64,000 nucleotides of DNA, taken from the NCBI RefSeq assembly GCF_016758175.1, contig NZ_QYAB01000001.1, positions 1,901,850 through 1,965,849 on the forward strand, written 5' to 3'. The notes under the pieces were generated by a model, which saw only the letters and a list, made by a program, of their open reading frames with translations, made no database searches and was not told the origin of the DNA. Position 1 is the stretch's first letter. Each line of letters starts with the position of its first letter. Below are positions 46,789-56,186 of the stretch, piece after piece. A program made the translations under genes and the position numbers. Origin of the DNA: Leucobacter zeae (GTDB lineage Bacteria; Actinomycetota; Actinomycetes; Actinomycetales; Microbacteriaceae).

Positions 46789-48390
46789 ATGAATCGGTTG
46801 CTGGTGTTGCCACGCGAGATCCCCGCAGTGGCCGCCTCGCCGATCCGGAACGCTCGGGAACCTTCACTCATCTGGGTGCATTCGGGCGAAGCGAAGGTGT
46901 CCGTCGGTAGTGAGGATCACTTGCTTCAGGAGGGCGATGCGATCTGGGTTCCTGCTGGTCTGACCTACGGCATTCATGCCGCTCCTGGAACAGTTGCTTT
47001 CCCAATATTTCCCGCGGCGAGGCGCGTTCGCTTTCAGATCGACGCCCCCACAAGGACTCACTTCCCGTCGGAATGGAACGATTGGCTGATCTACCAGTTC
47101 GCTCGGAGTATCGGGTACTTACGAGGAATCGCTGCCTCGAAAGGACTCGCGAGTATCGTCGTGGGATCCCCAGGATCGACCCCGAGCGGAACACCTATCC
47201 CGGCCCCACCCATCGCGCTACCTTCTGAACCCACCTCAGACGCAGCGGCAAGGGTCGCGCGCCGCCTGATCCAAGACCCCGGCGACCCTGCAACAATCCC
47301 CGAACTGGCAACCAGTGTGAACGTCTCTGTGCGAACACTGCAAAAGCAGTTCGTTGACGAGACCGGAGTCAGTATTGCGACTTGGAGAACCAGCGTTCGA
47401 ATTGCAGCCTCGGCCACCTTCATCGATCTGGGACACGACATTGGGTGGGTGGCGCAGCAGGTCGGATTCATGACTCCCGCCGGACTCACGAGAGCGTTTC
47501 AGAGACACACCAGTATGACCCCACGTGATTTTGCGAAACGACGGGCCGGTCGCCGAGCTCTATCAGACTCCTCGTTCGATCTTCCGCTTCCAAACCGATC
47601 CGACTCAACTCAAGGGGTCGAGAAAGTCGAGATCCTACTCCCACCGCTGGTAGCACCGAGCAAAACCTGGAACCGGATAAATGACTTTCATGTTCTCGTT
47701 TGGGTCTACCGAGGCACCGCGCGCGTAGAGATCGGTGAGAGAACGTTTGACCTCAGCCAAGGGGATGCCGCTTGGCTGCCTGCTAACGAATCGAATACTG
47801 TGGATGTGAAAGAAGGCTCGATTCTTCTCCCGCTCGGCTCACGAGATATGAAGCGACAGGCCAAAGGCCCGGATGGGTTGGTGCAATCGTTCGCGCAGGA
47901 GGATGAAGCATTCTTGTTGCATACCTTTGTCGCGAATTACAGCCAGCTCAGGCCGGAGCCGCATGATTCGCATTTCATTACACGTCTTTTTCTCGAGCAT
48001 GCGTGCAGCTCGACTGAAGACGCGCGCCCGGGTACGAACGATGTATCGATTCAAGCAAGCACGGTCCTTCAGAGAGTGAGAGCGACCCCCGCCGACAGCA
48101 GGCCGCTCTCCGCTTGGGCTGCCGAACTCGGAACTGCTGTTGAAAACCTCGCGCAAGAGGTGAGGTCCGCGGTCGGTATTCCATTCGCGCGCTGGAGAAG
48201 CCAACTCAGGATGACGCTCGCGAGACACTACCTCGAGGACGGTTTGAGCGTAGCCCAGATATCCAAGAGACTCGGTTACGCTCATCCTTCAAGCTTCACC
48301 AAGGTCTTTACCGAACAGCACCAGATGTCACCAAGCGCATACTCGCGCTTCGGGTGGCACCAGACCAAGGAGTCCTTAATCGTGCCTTAG
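46789..48390 (+). CDS. AraC-type regulator with two tandem cupin-HTH modules
   Basis: 533 residues, about twice the normal AraC length. Residues ~20-95 form a first cupin (SLIWVHSGEAKVSVG, LQEGDAIWVPAGLTYGI) and ~155-265 a first AraC HTH pair (IPELATSVNVSVRTLQKQF, then DIGWVAQQVGFMTPAGLTRA and MTPRDFAKRR). Residues ~280-355 are a second cupin (FHVLVWVYRGTARVEIG, LSQGDAAWLPANES) and ~420-530 a second HTH pair (LSAWAAELGTAVENLAQEV, then SVAQISKRLGYAHPSSFTKV and MSPSAYSRFGW). The modules are diverged. Context suggests siderophore-responsive activation of the divergent operon, like YbtA. Visibly AT-richer than core genes. Confidence 0.85.
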   Translation: MNRLLVLPREIPAVAASPIRNAREPSLIWVHSGEAKVSVGSEDHLLQEGDAIWVPAGLTYGIHAAPGTVAFPIFPAARRVRFQIDAPTRTHFPSEWNDWLIYQFARSIGYLRGIAASKGLASIVVGSPGSTPSGTPIPAPPIALPSEPTSDAAARVARRLIQDPGDPATIPELATSVNVSVRTLQKQFVDETGVSIATWRTSVRIAASATFIDLGHDIGWVAQQVGFMTPAGLTRAFQRHTSMTPRDFAKRRAGRRALSDSSFDLPLPNRSDSTQGVEKVEILLPPLVAPSKTWNRINDFHVLVWVYRGTARVEIGERTFDLSQGDAAWLPANESNTVDVKEGSILLPLGSRDMKRQAKGPDGLVQSFAQEDEAFLLHTFVANYSQLRPEPHDSHFITRLFLEHACSSTEDARPGTNDVSIQASTVLQRVRATPADSRPLSAWAAELGTAVENLAQEVRSAVGIPFARWRSQLRMTLARHYLEDGLSVAQISKRLGYAHPSSFTKVFTEQHQMSPSAYSRFGWHQTKESLIVP

Positions 48391-48641
48391 CCTCGATGCA
48401 CCGATTCGCCTGAGCGTGGTGGGGTTGGCATGATCGGTGCGGGGTGACGGCCCGCGGGTGGGGCGTCACTTGATTGGGCGGAGTGCGTGGTTGTTGCCAT
48501 CGAGGCATACGCAGCGGAGAAAGTATGCCCTCCAAGGCTGATGCGCGGTCCAGCCGAGGAGGCGAGGCGCCGGTGGCTTCACCTATCCCTAGACTCATGC
48601 CGAATGCGGCTTCAAACTACCGCATATTTCACGAAGCACGT
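48391..48641. other. Right end of the island, no supported gene
   Basis: Between the AraC-type regulator and the right direct repeat I see no gene with a start signal or family resemblance, no terminal inverted repeat and no recombinase. It may contain remnants too decayed to recognise. Confidence 0.4.
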
Positions 48642-48730
48642 TCCAGTACGTGCTCCGCTCGCTCGTCTGAGTTCGCGGCGGACACGGCGGAGGCCCGGGC
48701 TCGCGCCCGGGCCTCCGCCGTGTCCGCGAA
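48642..48730. repeat. 89-bp direct repeat, right copy (in front of dxs)
   Basis: Identical to 37814-37902. It carries the last nine codons and stop of acnA and its terminator (stem 48678-48727), but no rest of acnA. It marks the right boundary of the siderophore island. Confidence 0.95.
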
Positions 48731-48732
48731 GA

Positions 48733-48738
48733 GTAGAC
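48733..48738 (+). promoter_or_regulatory. Possible -10 box of dxs
   Basis: TAGACT starts 3 nt after the right repeat copy and 52 nt before the dxs GTG. If this is the dxs promoter, its -35 region lies inside the repeat. Confidence 0.35.
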
Positions 48739-48789
48739 TGGTGAGATGCCCGGTCGCCCCGACCGCGGCACGATGGGGAGGTTTCTCGA

Positions 48790-50724
48790 GTGGCGATTCT
48801 GGATCGGATCGACGGGCCGCGCGACCTCGACGCCCTCTCAGCAGAGGAGTGCAGGCGGCTCGCCGGCGAGATCCGCGAGTTCCTGATCGCCGAGGTCTCC
48901 AAGACCGGCGGGCACCTCGGCCCGAACCTTGGAGTGGTCGAGCTCACGATCGCCCTCCATCGCGTCTTCGACTCCCCGCGCGACCCCATCGTCTTCGACA
49001 CCGGTCACCAGAGCTACGTGCACAAGCTGCTCACCGGGCGGAAGGACTTCTCGGCGCTGCGGAGCCGGGGCGGGCTCGCCGGGTACCCGCAGCGGGCGGA
49101 GTCCGAGCACGACATCGTCGAGAGCTCGCACGCCTCGAGCTCGTTGAGCTGGGCGGACGGCATCTCGCGCGCGTTCGCCCGACGGGCGCACTCGGATCCG
49201 TCGCAGGCCGAGCGCCATGTCGTCGCCGTCGTCGGCGACGGCGCGCTCACGGGGGGAATGACCTGGGAGGCGCTCAACAACATCACCGACGACAACGACC
49301 GCAATCTCGTCGTCGTCGTCAACGACAACGGACGCTCCTACGCCCCGACCATCGGCGGCATGGCCCGCCTCATGAACTCGGTGCGCGTCACCGACGGCTA
49401 CCGCGACCTGCAGGAGGGCAGCGAACGGCTCTTCCACCGCTTCGGCGCACCCGGTCGCACGATCTACCACGCGGCGCGCGGCGCGATGCGCGGCCTCGTG
49501 AGCCGAGCATCCGGCAATCAGGACCTCTACAGCAATCTCGACATCAAGTACGTCGGTCCGGTCGACGGGCACGACCTCGAGGCCGTCGAGCACGCGCTTC
49601 GCCAGGCGAAGGGCTACGGACGCCCCGCGCTCGTGCACGTCATCACCGAGAAGGGCCGCGGGTACGCGCCTGCCGAGAACGACGTCGCCGACCAGTTCCA
49701 CGCCATCGGCCAGATCGACCCGGGCAGCGGCGAGCCGCTCGAGCGCACGAACGGCCGCAGCTGGACGTCGGTGTTCCGCGAGCGCATCGTGGAACTCGCG
49801 GAGGCGGATCACGACGAGCGCATCGTCGCGATCACCGCGGCCATGCTGGCGCCGACGGGCCTGGACTCCCTCGCCGAGAAGCACCCCGAGCGCGTCTACG
49901 ACGTGGGCATCGCCGAGCAGCATGCCGTGACGAGCGCTGCCGGGCTCGCCTACGGCGGTCTGCACCCGGTCGTGGCCCTGTACGCGACGTTCATGAACCG
50001 CGCGCTCGACCAGCTGCTCATGGACGTGGCGCTGCACCGCGCCGGCGTCACGTTCGTACTCGATCGGGCGGGCATCACCGGCCCCGACGGCGCGAGCCAC
50101 AACGGCGTCTGGGACCTCGCGACGCTCCAGATCATCCCCGGGATCCGGATCTCGGCGCCCCGCGACGCCCCGACGCTCCGGGAGCTGCTGACCGAGGCCG
50201 TCGCCATCGACGACGGCCCGACCGTGATCCGCTACCCGAAGGGCGCCGTGGGGGAGGACGTCCCCGCGCTGCGACGCACCGAGGACGGTGTGGATGTGCT
50301 CCGCGAGGACGCCGAGGCGAATGGGGCGAGCGACGTGCTCTTCGTGACGGTGGGCCCCATGGCCGGGATCGCCCTCGAGGCGGCCGAAGCGCTCGCGGCC
50401 CAGGGAATCAGCTCCACGGTCGTGGATCCCCGGTGGGTGGTCCCTGTGGCTGACTCCGTCGTGGACCTCGCGCGCGGCCACCGACTGCTCATCAGCATCG
50501 AGGACGGCATCCGCGTCGGGGGCGTCGGCACCCGCATCCGCCAGGCCCTGCGGGACGCCGGCGTCGATACCGCGGTGAGCGAGCTCGGCACGCCGGACGA
50601 GTTCCCGGAACACGCCTCGCGCGCGCAGCTGCTCGAGGACGCGGGCCTCACCGCCGCCCAGATCACCGCGGATGTCGCGGCGCAGGTGCGCGGGGAGCGC
50701 ATCCCCGTCGCCCGTCCCGAGTAG
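48790..50724 (+). CDS. dxs: 1-deoxy-D-xylulose-5-phosphate synthase
   Basis: First enzyme of the MEP isoprenoid pathway: pyruvate + glyceraldehyde 3-phosphate to DXP, TPP-dependent. 644 residues. Visible are GGHLGPNLGVVELTIALH, the TPP motif VGDGALTGGMTWEALNN, the segment ITEKGRGYAPAENDVADQFH, the catalytic Glu and neighbours in VGIAEQHAVTSAAGLAYGG, and DRAGITGPDGASHNGVWDL. GTG 48790 is the start (family N-term ILDRIDGPRDL). A strong hairpin follows. Located directly after the right boundary of the island; acnA was probably its original neighbour. Confidence 0.96.
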   Translation: MAILDRIDGPRDLDALSAEECRRLAGEIREFLIAEVSKTGGHLGPNLGVVELTIALHRVFDSPRDPIVFDTGHQSYVHKLLTGRKDFSALRSRGGLAGYPQRAESEHDIVESSHASSSLSWADGISRAFARRAHSDPSQAERHVVAVVGDGALTGGMTWEALNNITDDNDRNLVVVVNDNGRSYAPTIGGMARLMNSVRVTDGYRDLQEGSERLFHRFGAPGRTIYHAARGAMRGLVSRASGNQDLYSNLDIKYVGPVDGHDLEAVEHALRQAKGYGRPALVHVITEKGRGYAPAENDVADQFHAIGQIDPGSGEPLERTNGRSWTSVFRERIVELAEADHDERIVAITAAMLAPTGLDSLAEKHPERVYDVGIAEQHAVTSAAGLAYGGLHPVVALYATFMNRALDQLLMDVALHRAGVTFVLDRAGITGPDGASHNGVWDLATLQIIPGIRISAPRDAPTLRELLTEAVAIDDGPTVIRYPKGAVGEDVPALRRTEDGVDVLREDAEANGASDVLFVTVGPMAGIALEAAEALAAQGISSTVVDPRWVVPVADSVVDLARGHRLLISIEDGIRVGGVGTRIRQALRDAGVDTAVSELGTPDEFPEHASRAQLLEDAGLTAAQITADVAAQVRGERIPVARPE

Positions 50725-50763
50725 GGTCGCGGCGCACCCGCACCGCACCTCGACAGCAGCGCA

Positions 50764-50806
50764 GAGGCCCCGGTGCCCCGAGACGAACTCGGGGCACCGG
50801 GGCCTC
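50764..50806. terminator. Bidirectional terminator between dxs and the fatty-acid oxidation operon
   Basis: A perfect 19-bp stem (GAGGCCCCGGTGCCCCGAG with its complement) on a 5-nt loop lies between the convergent stops. Confidence 0.85.
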
Positions 50807-50820
50807 AGACGCGCGAACCG

Positions 50821-52956
50821 CTACCGCGCTCCGGCGATCCTCGGATCGTGGAACGTCGCGCCGAAGACGCGGTCGCTCGCACCGACGCGGTCGAGGTACG
50901 GCGTCGCGCCGCCGGCCTGGAACGGCCAGCCAGCACCGAGGATCAGGCAGAGGTCGATGTCCTCGGCCGCGGCGACCACGCCCTCATCGAGCATGATCTT
51001 GATCTCGCCGGCGAGCTCGTCCTCGACCCGGCGCAGGATCTCCTCCTCGGAGACCGCGGTCTTGCCGAGCACGAGCGCCTTGCGACCGGCCCGCGAGAGG
51101 TCCTCGACCTTGCCGAGCTTCGACTTCTCGAGCGGCTTCTCGACCTCTGCGAGGCGATGCAGGTTCTCCGAGGCGTAGAAGCGCTCGGGGAACGCGCCGA
51201 CCATCGTGTCCTGGACGTGCGCAGCGACCTTCCAGCCGACGAGATCGATGAGCTCGAAGGGGCCCATCGGCAGGCCGATCGGGGCGAGCGCCCGCTCGAC
51301 GACCGGCATCGGGGTGCCCTCGTCGAGTGCACGGGCCGCCTCGCCCATCACCTTGGCGAGCAGGCGGTTCACGACGAAGCCGGGGCGATCCGCCGTGATC
51401 ACGGCGCTCTTGCCGAGCTTCTTCGCGACGGCCATCGCCGTCGCGAGCGAGGCGTCGTCGGTCGACGGCACCTTCACGACCTCGATGAGCGGCATGACCG
51501 CGACCGGGTTGAAGAAGTGGAAGCCCACGAGACGCTCCGGGTGCGCCAGGTTCGCGCCGATCTTCTCGACCGACAGGGACGACGTGTTGGTCGCGATCAC
51601 CGCGGTCTCCGAGATGATCGGCTCGATCTCGGCGAAGACCTGCTGCTTGACGCTCAGCTCCTCGAACACGGCCTCGATCACCCAGTCGCAGTCGGCGTAC
51701 AGCGACTTGTCGGTCGTGCCGCTCACGAGCGCCTTGACCTGGTTCGCATCATCGTGCGACAGGCGGCCCTTCTCCTGCATCTTGTCGATCTCGCCTCGGA
51801 TGTACTCGAGCCCTTTGTCGACGCGAGACTGGTCGAGGTCGGTGATCAGCACCGGCACCCGCAGCTTGCGCGCGAAGAGCAGCGCGAACTGGCTCGCCAT
51901 GAGTCCGGCTCCGATCACGCCGACCTTCTTGACCGGCTTCGCGAGCTCGCGGTCCGGGGCGCCGGCGGGGCGCTTCGCCCGCTTCTGGACGAGGTCGAAC
52001 GCGTAGATCGATGCCGCGAACTGGTCGCCCGAGATCAGCTCGGCCAGCGCGTCGTCCTCGCGCTCGAAGCCGCGCTCGAGGTCGTTGTCCTTCGCGGCGC
52101 TGAGCAGGTCGAGCGCGATGTACGGCGCCTGCGCAGCCGTGCCCAGGCGCGCCTTCAGCGTGTCACGGGCGATCTTGATCGCGGCGGGCCACTTGGTGAG
52201 GCGCTCCAGCTTGCCTGGCACGTGCGGCCGATCGACCTTCACCGCGCCCGAGAGGACTCCGTCGGCCCAGGCGACGGAGCGCTCGAGGAAGCTCGCGGCG
52301 CCGAAGAGCGCGTCGAAGAGGCCGAGCTCGAACGCCTGCTTCGGCTTGAGCATGCGGTTGTTCTTGAGCGGGTTCGAGACGATGACCTCGAGCGCCTTCT
52401 CGATGCCGATCAGGTTCGGCACGATCGTCGCGCCGCCCCAGCCGGGGATGATGCCGAGGAAGACCTCGGGGAACGCGAGCGCGGCTGCCGAGGAGTCCAG
52501 CGTGCGGTAGTCGCAGTGCAGGGCGATCTCCATGGCGCCGCCGAGCGCGAGGCCGTTGACGAAGGCGAACGACGGGACGCCGAGCGTGCCCAGCTTGCCG
52601 AGCACGAAGTGCCCGTACTGCGCCATGAGGCGGGCGTTGGCCTCCGTCGCGAGCGTGGACACCTTCGACAGGTCGGCCCCGGCGGCGAAGATGAACGGCT
52701 TGCCCGTCACGGCGACCGCCGCGATCTCGCCCGCCGAAGCCCGGGCGCGCTGGGCGTCGAGCACGGCCCCGAGCGCCTGGAGGGTACGCGGGCCCAGCGT
52801 GTTCGGGCGCGTGTGGTCGCGTCCGTTGTCGAGCGTGATGAGCGCGAGCGTGCCGCCCGAGGGCAGCGCGACGTCGCGCACGAAGGACTCGGTGACGACC
52901 TCGTCGGCCGACGCCTCGATGAGCGGGGAGAAGTCGATGCTGGTGTAGTCGGTCAT
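50821..52956 (-). CDS. Multifunctional enoyl-CoA hydratase / 3-hydroxyacyl-CoA dehydrogenase (FadB/FadJ type)
   Basis: The alpha subunit of a beta-oxidation complex. 711 residues. The N-terminal hydratase/isomerase domain has the oxyanion segments VTGKPFIFAAGADLSKV and NGLALGGAMEIALHCDYR, with acidic AFPEVFLGIIPGWGG. The NAD domain has KVGVIGAGLMASQFALLFAR near residue 345, and the dehydrogenase catalytic His is in LVGFHFFNPVAVMPLIEVV, followed by ADRPGFVVNRLLAKVMGEA. It lies 6 nt after the thiolase gene, so the two are one operon that converts enoyl-CoA to acetyl-CoA plus a shortened acyl-CoA. Confidence 0.94.
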   Translation of the reverse strand: MTDYTSIDFSPLIEASADEVVTESFVRDVALPSGGTLALITLDNGRDHTRPNTLGPRTLQALGAVLDAQRARASAGEIAAVAVTGKPFIFAAGADLSKVSTLATEANARLMAQYGHFVLGKLGTLGVPSFAFVNGLALGGAMEIALHCDYRTLDSSAAALAFPEVFLGIIPGWGGATIVPNLIGIEKALEVIVSNPLKNNRMLKPKQAFELGLFDALFGAASFLERSVAWADGVLSGAVKVDRPHVPGKLERLTKWPAAIKIARDTLKARLGTAAQAPYIALDLLSAAKDNDLERGFEREDDALAELISGDQFAASIYAFDLVQKRAKRPAGAPDRELAKPVKKVGVIGAGLMASQFALLFARKLRVPVLITDLDQSRVDKGLEYIRGEIDKMQEKGRLSHDDANQVKALVSGTTDKSLYADCDWVIEAVFEELSVKQQVFAEIEPIISETAVIATNTSSLSVEKIGANLAHPERLVGFHFFNPVAVMPLIEVVKVPSTDDASLATAMAVAKKLGKSAVITADRPGFVVNRLLAKVMGEAARALDEGTPMPVVERALAPIGLPMGPFELIDLVGWKVAAHVQDTMVGAFPERFYASENLHRLAEVEKPLEKSKLGKVEDLSRAGRKALVLGKTAVSEEEILRRVEDELAGEIKIMLDEGVVAAAEDIDLCLILGAGWPFQAGGATPYLDRVGASDRVFGATFHDPRIAGAR

Positions 52957-52962
52957 GGCGCG

Positions 52963-54165
52963 TTACTTGCCCTTCTTGCCGTCGAAGTGGGGGTTCTCCC
53001 AGATCATCGTGCCGCCCTGGCCGAGGCCGACGCACATCGCGGTGCAGCCGTAGCGCACGTCCGGGCGCTCGGCGAACTGGCGCGCGAGCTGGATCATGAG
53101 ACGCACGCCGGTGGCGGCGAGCGGGTGGCCGAGCGCGATCGCCCCGCCCCACGGGTTCACGCGCGGATCCTCGTCGTCGATCCCGAATCCATCGAGGAAC
53201 GACAGCACCTGCACGGCGAACGCCTCGTTGAGCTCGAAGAGCCCGATGTCCGAGATCCGCAGGCCCGCCTTCTGCAGCGCCTTCTCGGTCGACGGCACGG
53301 GGCCGAGGCCCATGACCTCCGGTTCGACACCGGCGAAGCCGAACGACACGAGGCGCATCTTCGCCGAGAGCCCGAGCTCCTTCGCCGTGTCGGCGCCGGC
53401 GAGCAGCGACATGGTCGCGCCGTCGGTGAGGGGCGAAGCGGTGCCCGCGGTCACGCGGCCGTGGGGACGGAACGGAGTCTTGAGCCCGGCCAGATCCTCC
53501 ATCGTGGTGTTCGGGCGACGGCCTTCGTCCTCGGTGGCGAGCCCCCACCCCGCGGCGCTGCGCGTGGCGACCGGCACGAGGTCGTGCTGGATATCGCCCC
53601 GGTCGTACGCGGCCTGCACCTTGTGCTGGCTGAGCATTCCGAAGCGGTCGGCGCGCTCCTTGGTGAGCTCGGGGAAGCGGTCGTGCAGCCGTTCCGCGGT
53701 GATCCCCATGTTGAGGGCATCGGGGCTCACGAGCTTCTCTGCCACGAACCGCGGGTTCGGATCGGCGTCGAGGCCGATCGGATGCCGCCCCATGTGCTCG
53801 ACGCCGCCGGCGACGGCGATGTCGTACTGACCCGCTCCGATGGCCGCCCCCATGAAGGATGCGGTCGTCATCGCTCCGGCGCACATGCGGTCGAGCGCGA
53901 AGCCCGGCACGGTCACGGGCAGGCCCGCGAGCATGGCCACCGTGCGGCCGAGGGTGAGCCCCTGGTCGCCCTGCTGCGTCGTCGCGGCGATCCCCACGTC
54001 GTCGATGCGGTCGAGCGGGAGGTTCTCGTTGCGCTCGATGAGCCCCTGCAGCGCCTTCACCGCCAGGTCGTCGGCCCGCGTCCCCGCGTACATGCCCTTT
54101 TCGCCAGCGCGTCCGAAGGGGGTGCGCACCCCGTCCACGAACACGACTTCTCTCATTGCGGCCAC
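52963..54165 (-). CDS. Acetyl-CoA C-acyltransferase (thiolase)
   Basis: The last step of beta-oxidation: thiolytic cleavage of 3-ketoacyl-CoA. 400 residues with the nucleophilic Cys in ALDRMCAGAMTTASF (about Cys95), NEAFAVQVLSF, the His motif NPWGGAIALGHPLAATG and the second Cys in YGCTAMCVGLGQGG. GTG 54165 is close to GGAGG; ATG 54156 is an alternative. Operon with the hydratase/dehydrogenase gene downstream. A GAGACGGAGTCTC inverted repeat upstream (54209-54221) might be a regulator site. Confidence 0.94.
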   Translation of the reverse strand: MAAMREVVFVDGVRTPFGRAGEKGMYAGTRADDLAVKALQGLIERNENLPLDRIDDVGIAATTQQGDQGLTLGRTVAMLAGLPVTVPGFALDRMCAGAMTTASFMGAAIGAGQYDIAVAGGVEHMGRHPIGLDADPNPRFVAEKLVSPDALNMGITAERLHDRFPELTKERADRFGMLSQHKVQAAYDRGDIQHDLVPVATRSAAGWGLATEDEGRRPNTTMEDLAGLKTPFRPHGRVTAGTASPLTDGATMSLLAGADTAKELGLSAKMRLVSFGFAGVEPEVMGLGPVPSTEKALQKAGLRISDIGLFELNEAFAVQVLSFLDGFGIDDEDPRVNPWGGAIALGHPLAATGVRLMIQLARQFAERPDVRYGCTAMCVGLGQGGTMIWENPHFDGKKGK

Positions 54166-54208
54166 TGCGCCTCCATCAGGTATGCGAATTGCGTCACGAC
54201 CCAGTGTA

Positions 54209-54221
54209 GAGACGGAGTCTC
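54209..54221. promoter_or_regulatory. Short inverted repeat upstream of the fad operon
   Basis: GAGAC-GGA-GTCTC lies 44 nt before the thiolase start. Fatty-acid oxidation operons are often controlled by TetR or GntR repressors that bind such sites; here this is only suggested by position and symmetry. Confidence 0.3.
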
Positions 54222-54278
54222 AAGAAGTGGGGACGAATGATGGATTCGTCGCGATTCTGCATGATCCCACGAAGTGAC

Positions 54279-55466
54279 TTATTCGTTATCTACAAAAGTG
54301 GAGGCCAGAATTGGTGCAGTGAGTGCAACCTGCCAGGGGCGCGCACCCAACTCCGTGAGACGGAGTGCAATCTGCTCGGACGAAGTCTCCGCGGGCGGTT
54401 GCCAGGCGAGACGTCGCACGTACTCGGGGGTGAGCAGGTTCTCCACGGGCATCCCGAGCCGCTCGGACTCCGCCTCGATCGCGGCGCGCATCGCGGTCAG
54501 CCGCTCCGCCGCCTCGGGGTGGCGCTGCGCCCATCCGCGATGGTGCGGGATCGAATCAGGGTCGCGGGGCCTGGGGCCGGGCAGGTCCTCGGTGGTCTTC
54601 CCCTTCAATACCGCCCGCCACCAGCGATCGATCTCCGTCCGGCTCGCGCGACCTCGGAACGTCTGCAGCCGCGCGAGGTCTCCCTGGGAACGCGGGTTGG
54701 CCACCGCGGCAGCGACGACCGATGCGTCGGGTATGAGTCGACCCGGCGCGACGTCCCGCTCGCGCGCGACGGCATCACGCGCGTTCCACAGTTCCCGGGC
54801 GATCGCGAGCGCGCGCGGGCTCTTGAGCGCGTGCCCGCCCGAGAGCCGGCGCCACGGCTCGGCGCTGCGCGGCTTGGCCGGCTTGGTGCGCACGGCTTCG
54901 AACTCCTGTGCGGCGAACTCGGTCTTGCCCTGGGCCTCGAGCTCCCGCGCCACCGCGTCTCGCAGATCGGGAAGCAGTGCGACATCGAGTGCCGCGTACT
55001 CGAGCCAGGACTCCGGCAGCGGCCGCTGCGACCAGTCGGCGGCGGAGTGCGCCTTCTCGAGTTCGATGCCGAGCAGCGCTTCCACGATCGCCCCGAGACC
55101 GACCCGCTCGTATCCGAGCAGACGCGCCGCGAGCTCCGTGTCGAAGATCCGGTCCGGGATCAGGCCGATCTCGGTGAGGCACGGGATGTCCTGGCTCGCC
55201 GCGTGCAGGATCCACTCCTCGCCGCCGACCGCTTCGGCGAGCGGGGCGAAGCTCTCGATCCCGATCGGATCGAACAGGAACGTGCCGGCGCCCCTGCGGT
55301 GCACCTGTACGAGGTACGCCTCGGATCCGTATCGGAACCCGGACGCCCGCTCCGCGTCGACACCGGCCGCGCCGTCTCCTGCGGCGAGTCGCTCGGCGGC
55401 TCGGACGAGCCCGGAATCGTCGGTGACGAGGGTCCACTCCGGTCGGAGTTCGGACTGGGCGACCAC
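54279..55466 (-). CDS. Ribonuclease D-like protein with HRDC domain
   Basis: 395 residues. The DEDD 3'-5' exonuclease domain shows GVDAERASGFRYG, the second motif in WILHAASQDIPCLTEIG, DTELAARLLGYERVGLG, and the final Tyr/Asp in WLEYAALDVALLPDL. An HRDC domain follows (ALKSPRALAIARELWNARD). Such proteins trim structured RNA 3' ends. The gene is conserved beside dxs and DUF3000 in actinobacteria; DUF3000 ends 3 nt upstream, so they are an operon. Confidence 0.92.
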   Translation of the reverse strand: MVAQSELRPEWTLVTDDSGLVRAAERLAAGDGAAGVDAERASGFRYGSEAYLVQVHRRGAGTFLFDPIGIESFAPLAEAVGGEEWILHAASQDIPCLTEIGLIPDRIFDTELAARLLGYERVGLGAIVEALLGIELEKAHSAADWSQRPLPESWLEYAALDVALLPDLRDAVARELEAQGKTEFAAQEFEAVRTKPAKPRSAEPWRRLSGGHALKSPRALAIARELWNARDAVARERDVAPGRLIPDASVVAAAVANPRSQGDLARLQTFRGRASRTEIDRWWRAVLKGKTTEDLPGPRPRDPDSIPHHRGWAQRHPEAAERLTAMRAAIEAESERLGMPVENLLTPEYVRRLAWQPPAETSSEQIALRLTELGARPWQVALTAPILASTFVDNE

Positions 55467-55469
55467 GGG

Positions 55470-56087
55470 TCAGGCACCTCCGTTGGTTCGAGCGGCCCGG
55501 CGCGCGGCGAGCGAATCGACGCCCTCCTGATGCGGCAGGCCTGCGAGCAGGCAGAGCAGTTCCGACCAGGCGCGGATGTGCGCGTCGAAATCGGTGCCCA
55601 GCGGAGTCCAGGAGGCGCGCAGCTCGATCTGCGCGCCGTCGCCCTGGTCCTCGAGGGACCCGAAGCCGGTGGAGAGGGTCTTCGTCGCAGTCCCCGAGAT
55701 GAACTCGTACTCGGCGCCCCGCGTCTCGAGGGCGTCGACGAGCCAGGACCACGCGACATCGGAGATGAACGGATCGACGCCGATCTCGACCTCCAGTGGC
55801 GCCTGCGCGAAGCAGACGATCCTGAAGGGACCGCCCCACTCCGCCGCGGAGTCCGGATCGTGCATGAGCACGAAGCGCCCGGCGCCGTAGGGGGAGTCGA
55901 CCGATGCGTCATCCGCGTCTCGTCTGGGGCCGCGGGTCACTCCGGCGGCGAACGCGACGGAGCGGGGGGCGATGCGCTCGGGAGCCGGGATCTCCCGGGT
56001 CGCCAATTCGCTGCGCAGCTCGGCGGAACGCACCTGCTCCGCTGCGGCCGCGAACTCGGCGGGCTGCCCCGCGATGCTTGCAATCAC
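55470..56087 (-). CDS. DUF3000 family protein
   Basis: 205 residues. Conserved segments include ELRSELATREIPAPERIAP, FVLMHDPDSAAEWGGPFRIV and AWSELLCLLAGLPHQEGVDS. Actinobacterial family of unknown function, usually next to the RNase D/HRDC gene and dxs, as here. Only 3 nt separate its stop from the RNase D start. Confidence 0.9.
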   Translation of the reverse strand: MIASIAGQPAEFAAAAEQVRSAELRSELATREIPAPERIAPRSVAFAAGVTRGPRRDADDASVDSPYGAGRFVLMHDPDSAAEWGGPFRIVCFAQAPLEVEIGVDPFISDVAWSWLVDALETRGAEYEFISGTATKTLSTGFGSLEDQGDGAQIELRASWTPLGTDFDAHIRAWSELLCLLAGLPHQEGVDSLAARRAARTNGGA

Positions 56088-56186
56088 ACAGGAAGACTAG
56101 AGTTTGCTGTGAAGCGCTCGGAGCCGCCACGCCGGTGAGCGCCGAAGCCGCTTGGACCCACGACCGACTGAAGCCGAGGAGACGAC

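Noticed and set aside
37903..48641. Integrase, transposase or terminal inverted repeats inside the siderophore island
   Set aside because: I looked at all frames of both ends and between the genes and recognised none; the repeat is direct and is the end of acnA, so an insertion-sequence origin is not supported.
48790..50724. Translation of dxs starting inside the right repeat copy
   Set aside because: A frame runs through the repeat, but it encodes the acnA tail and the hairpin and is not in the dxs frame; dxs starts at GTG 48790.
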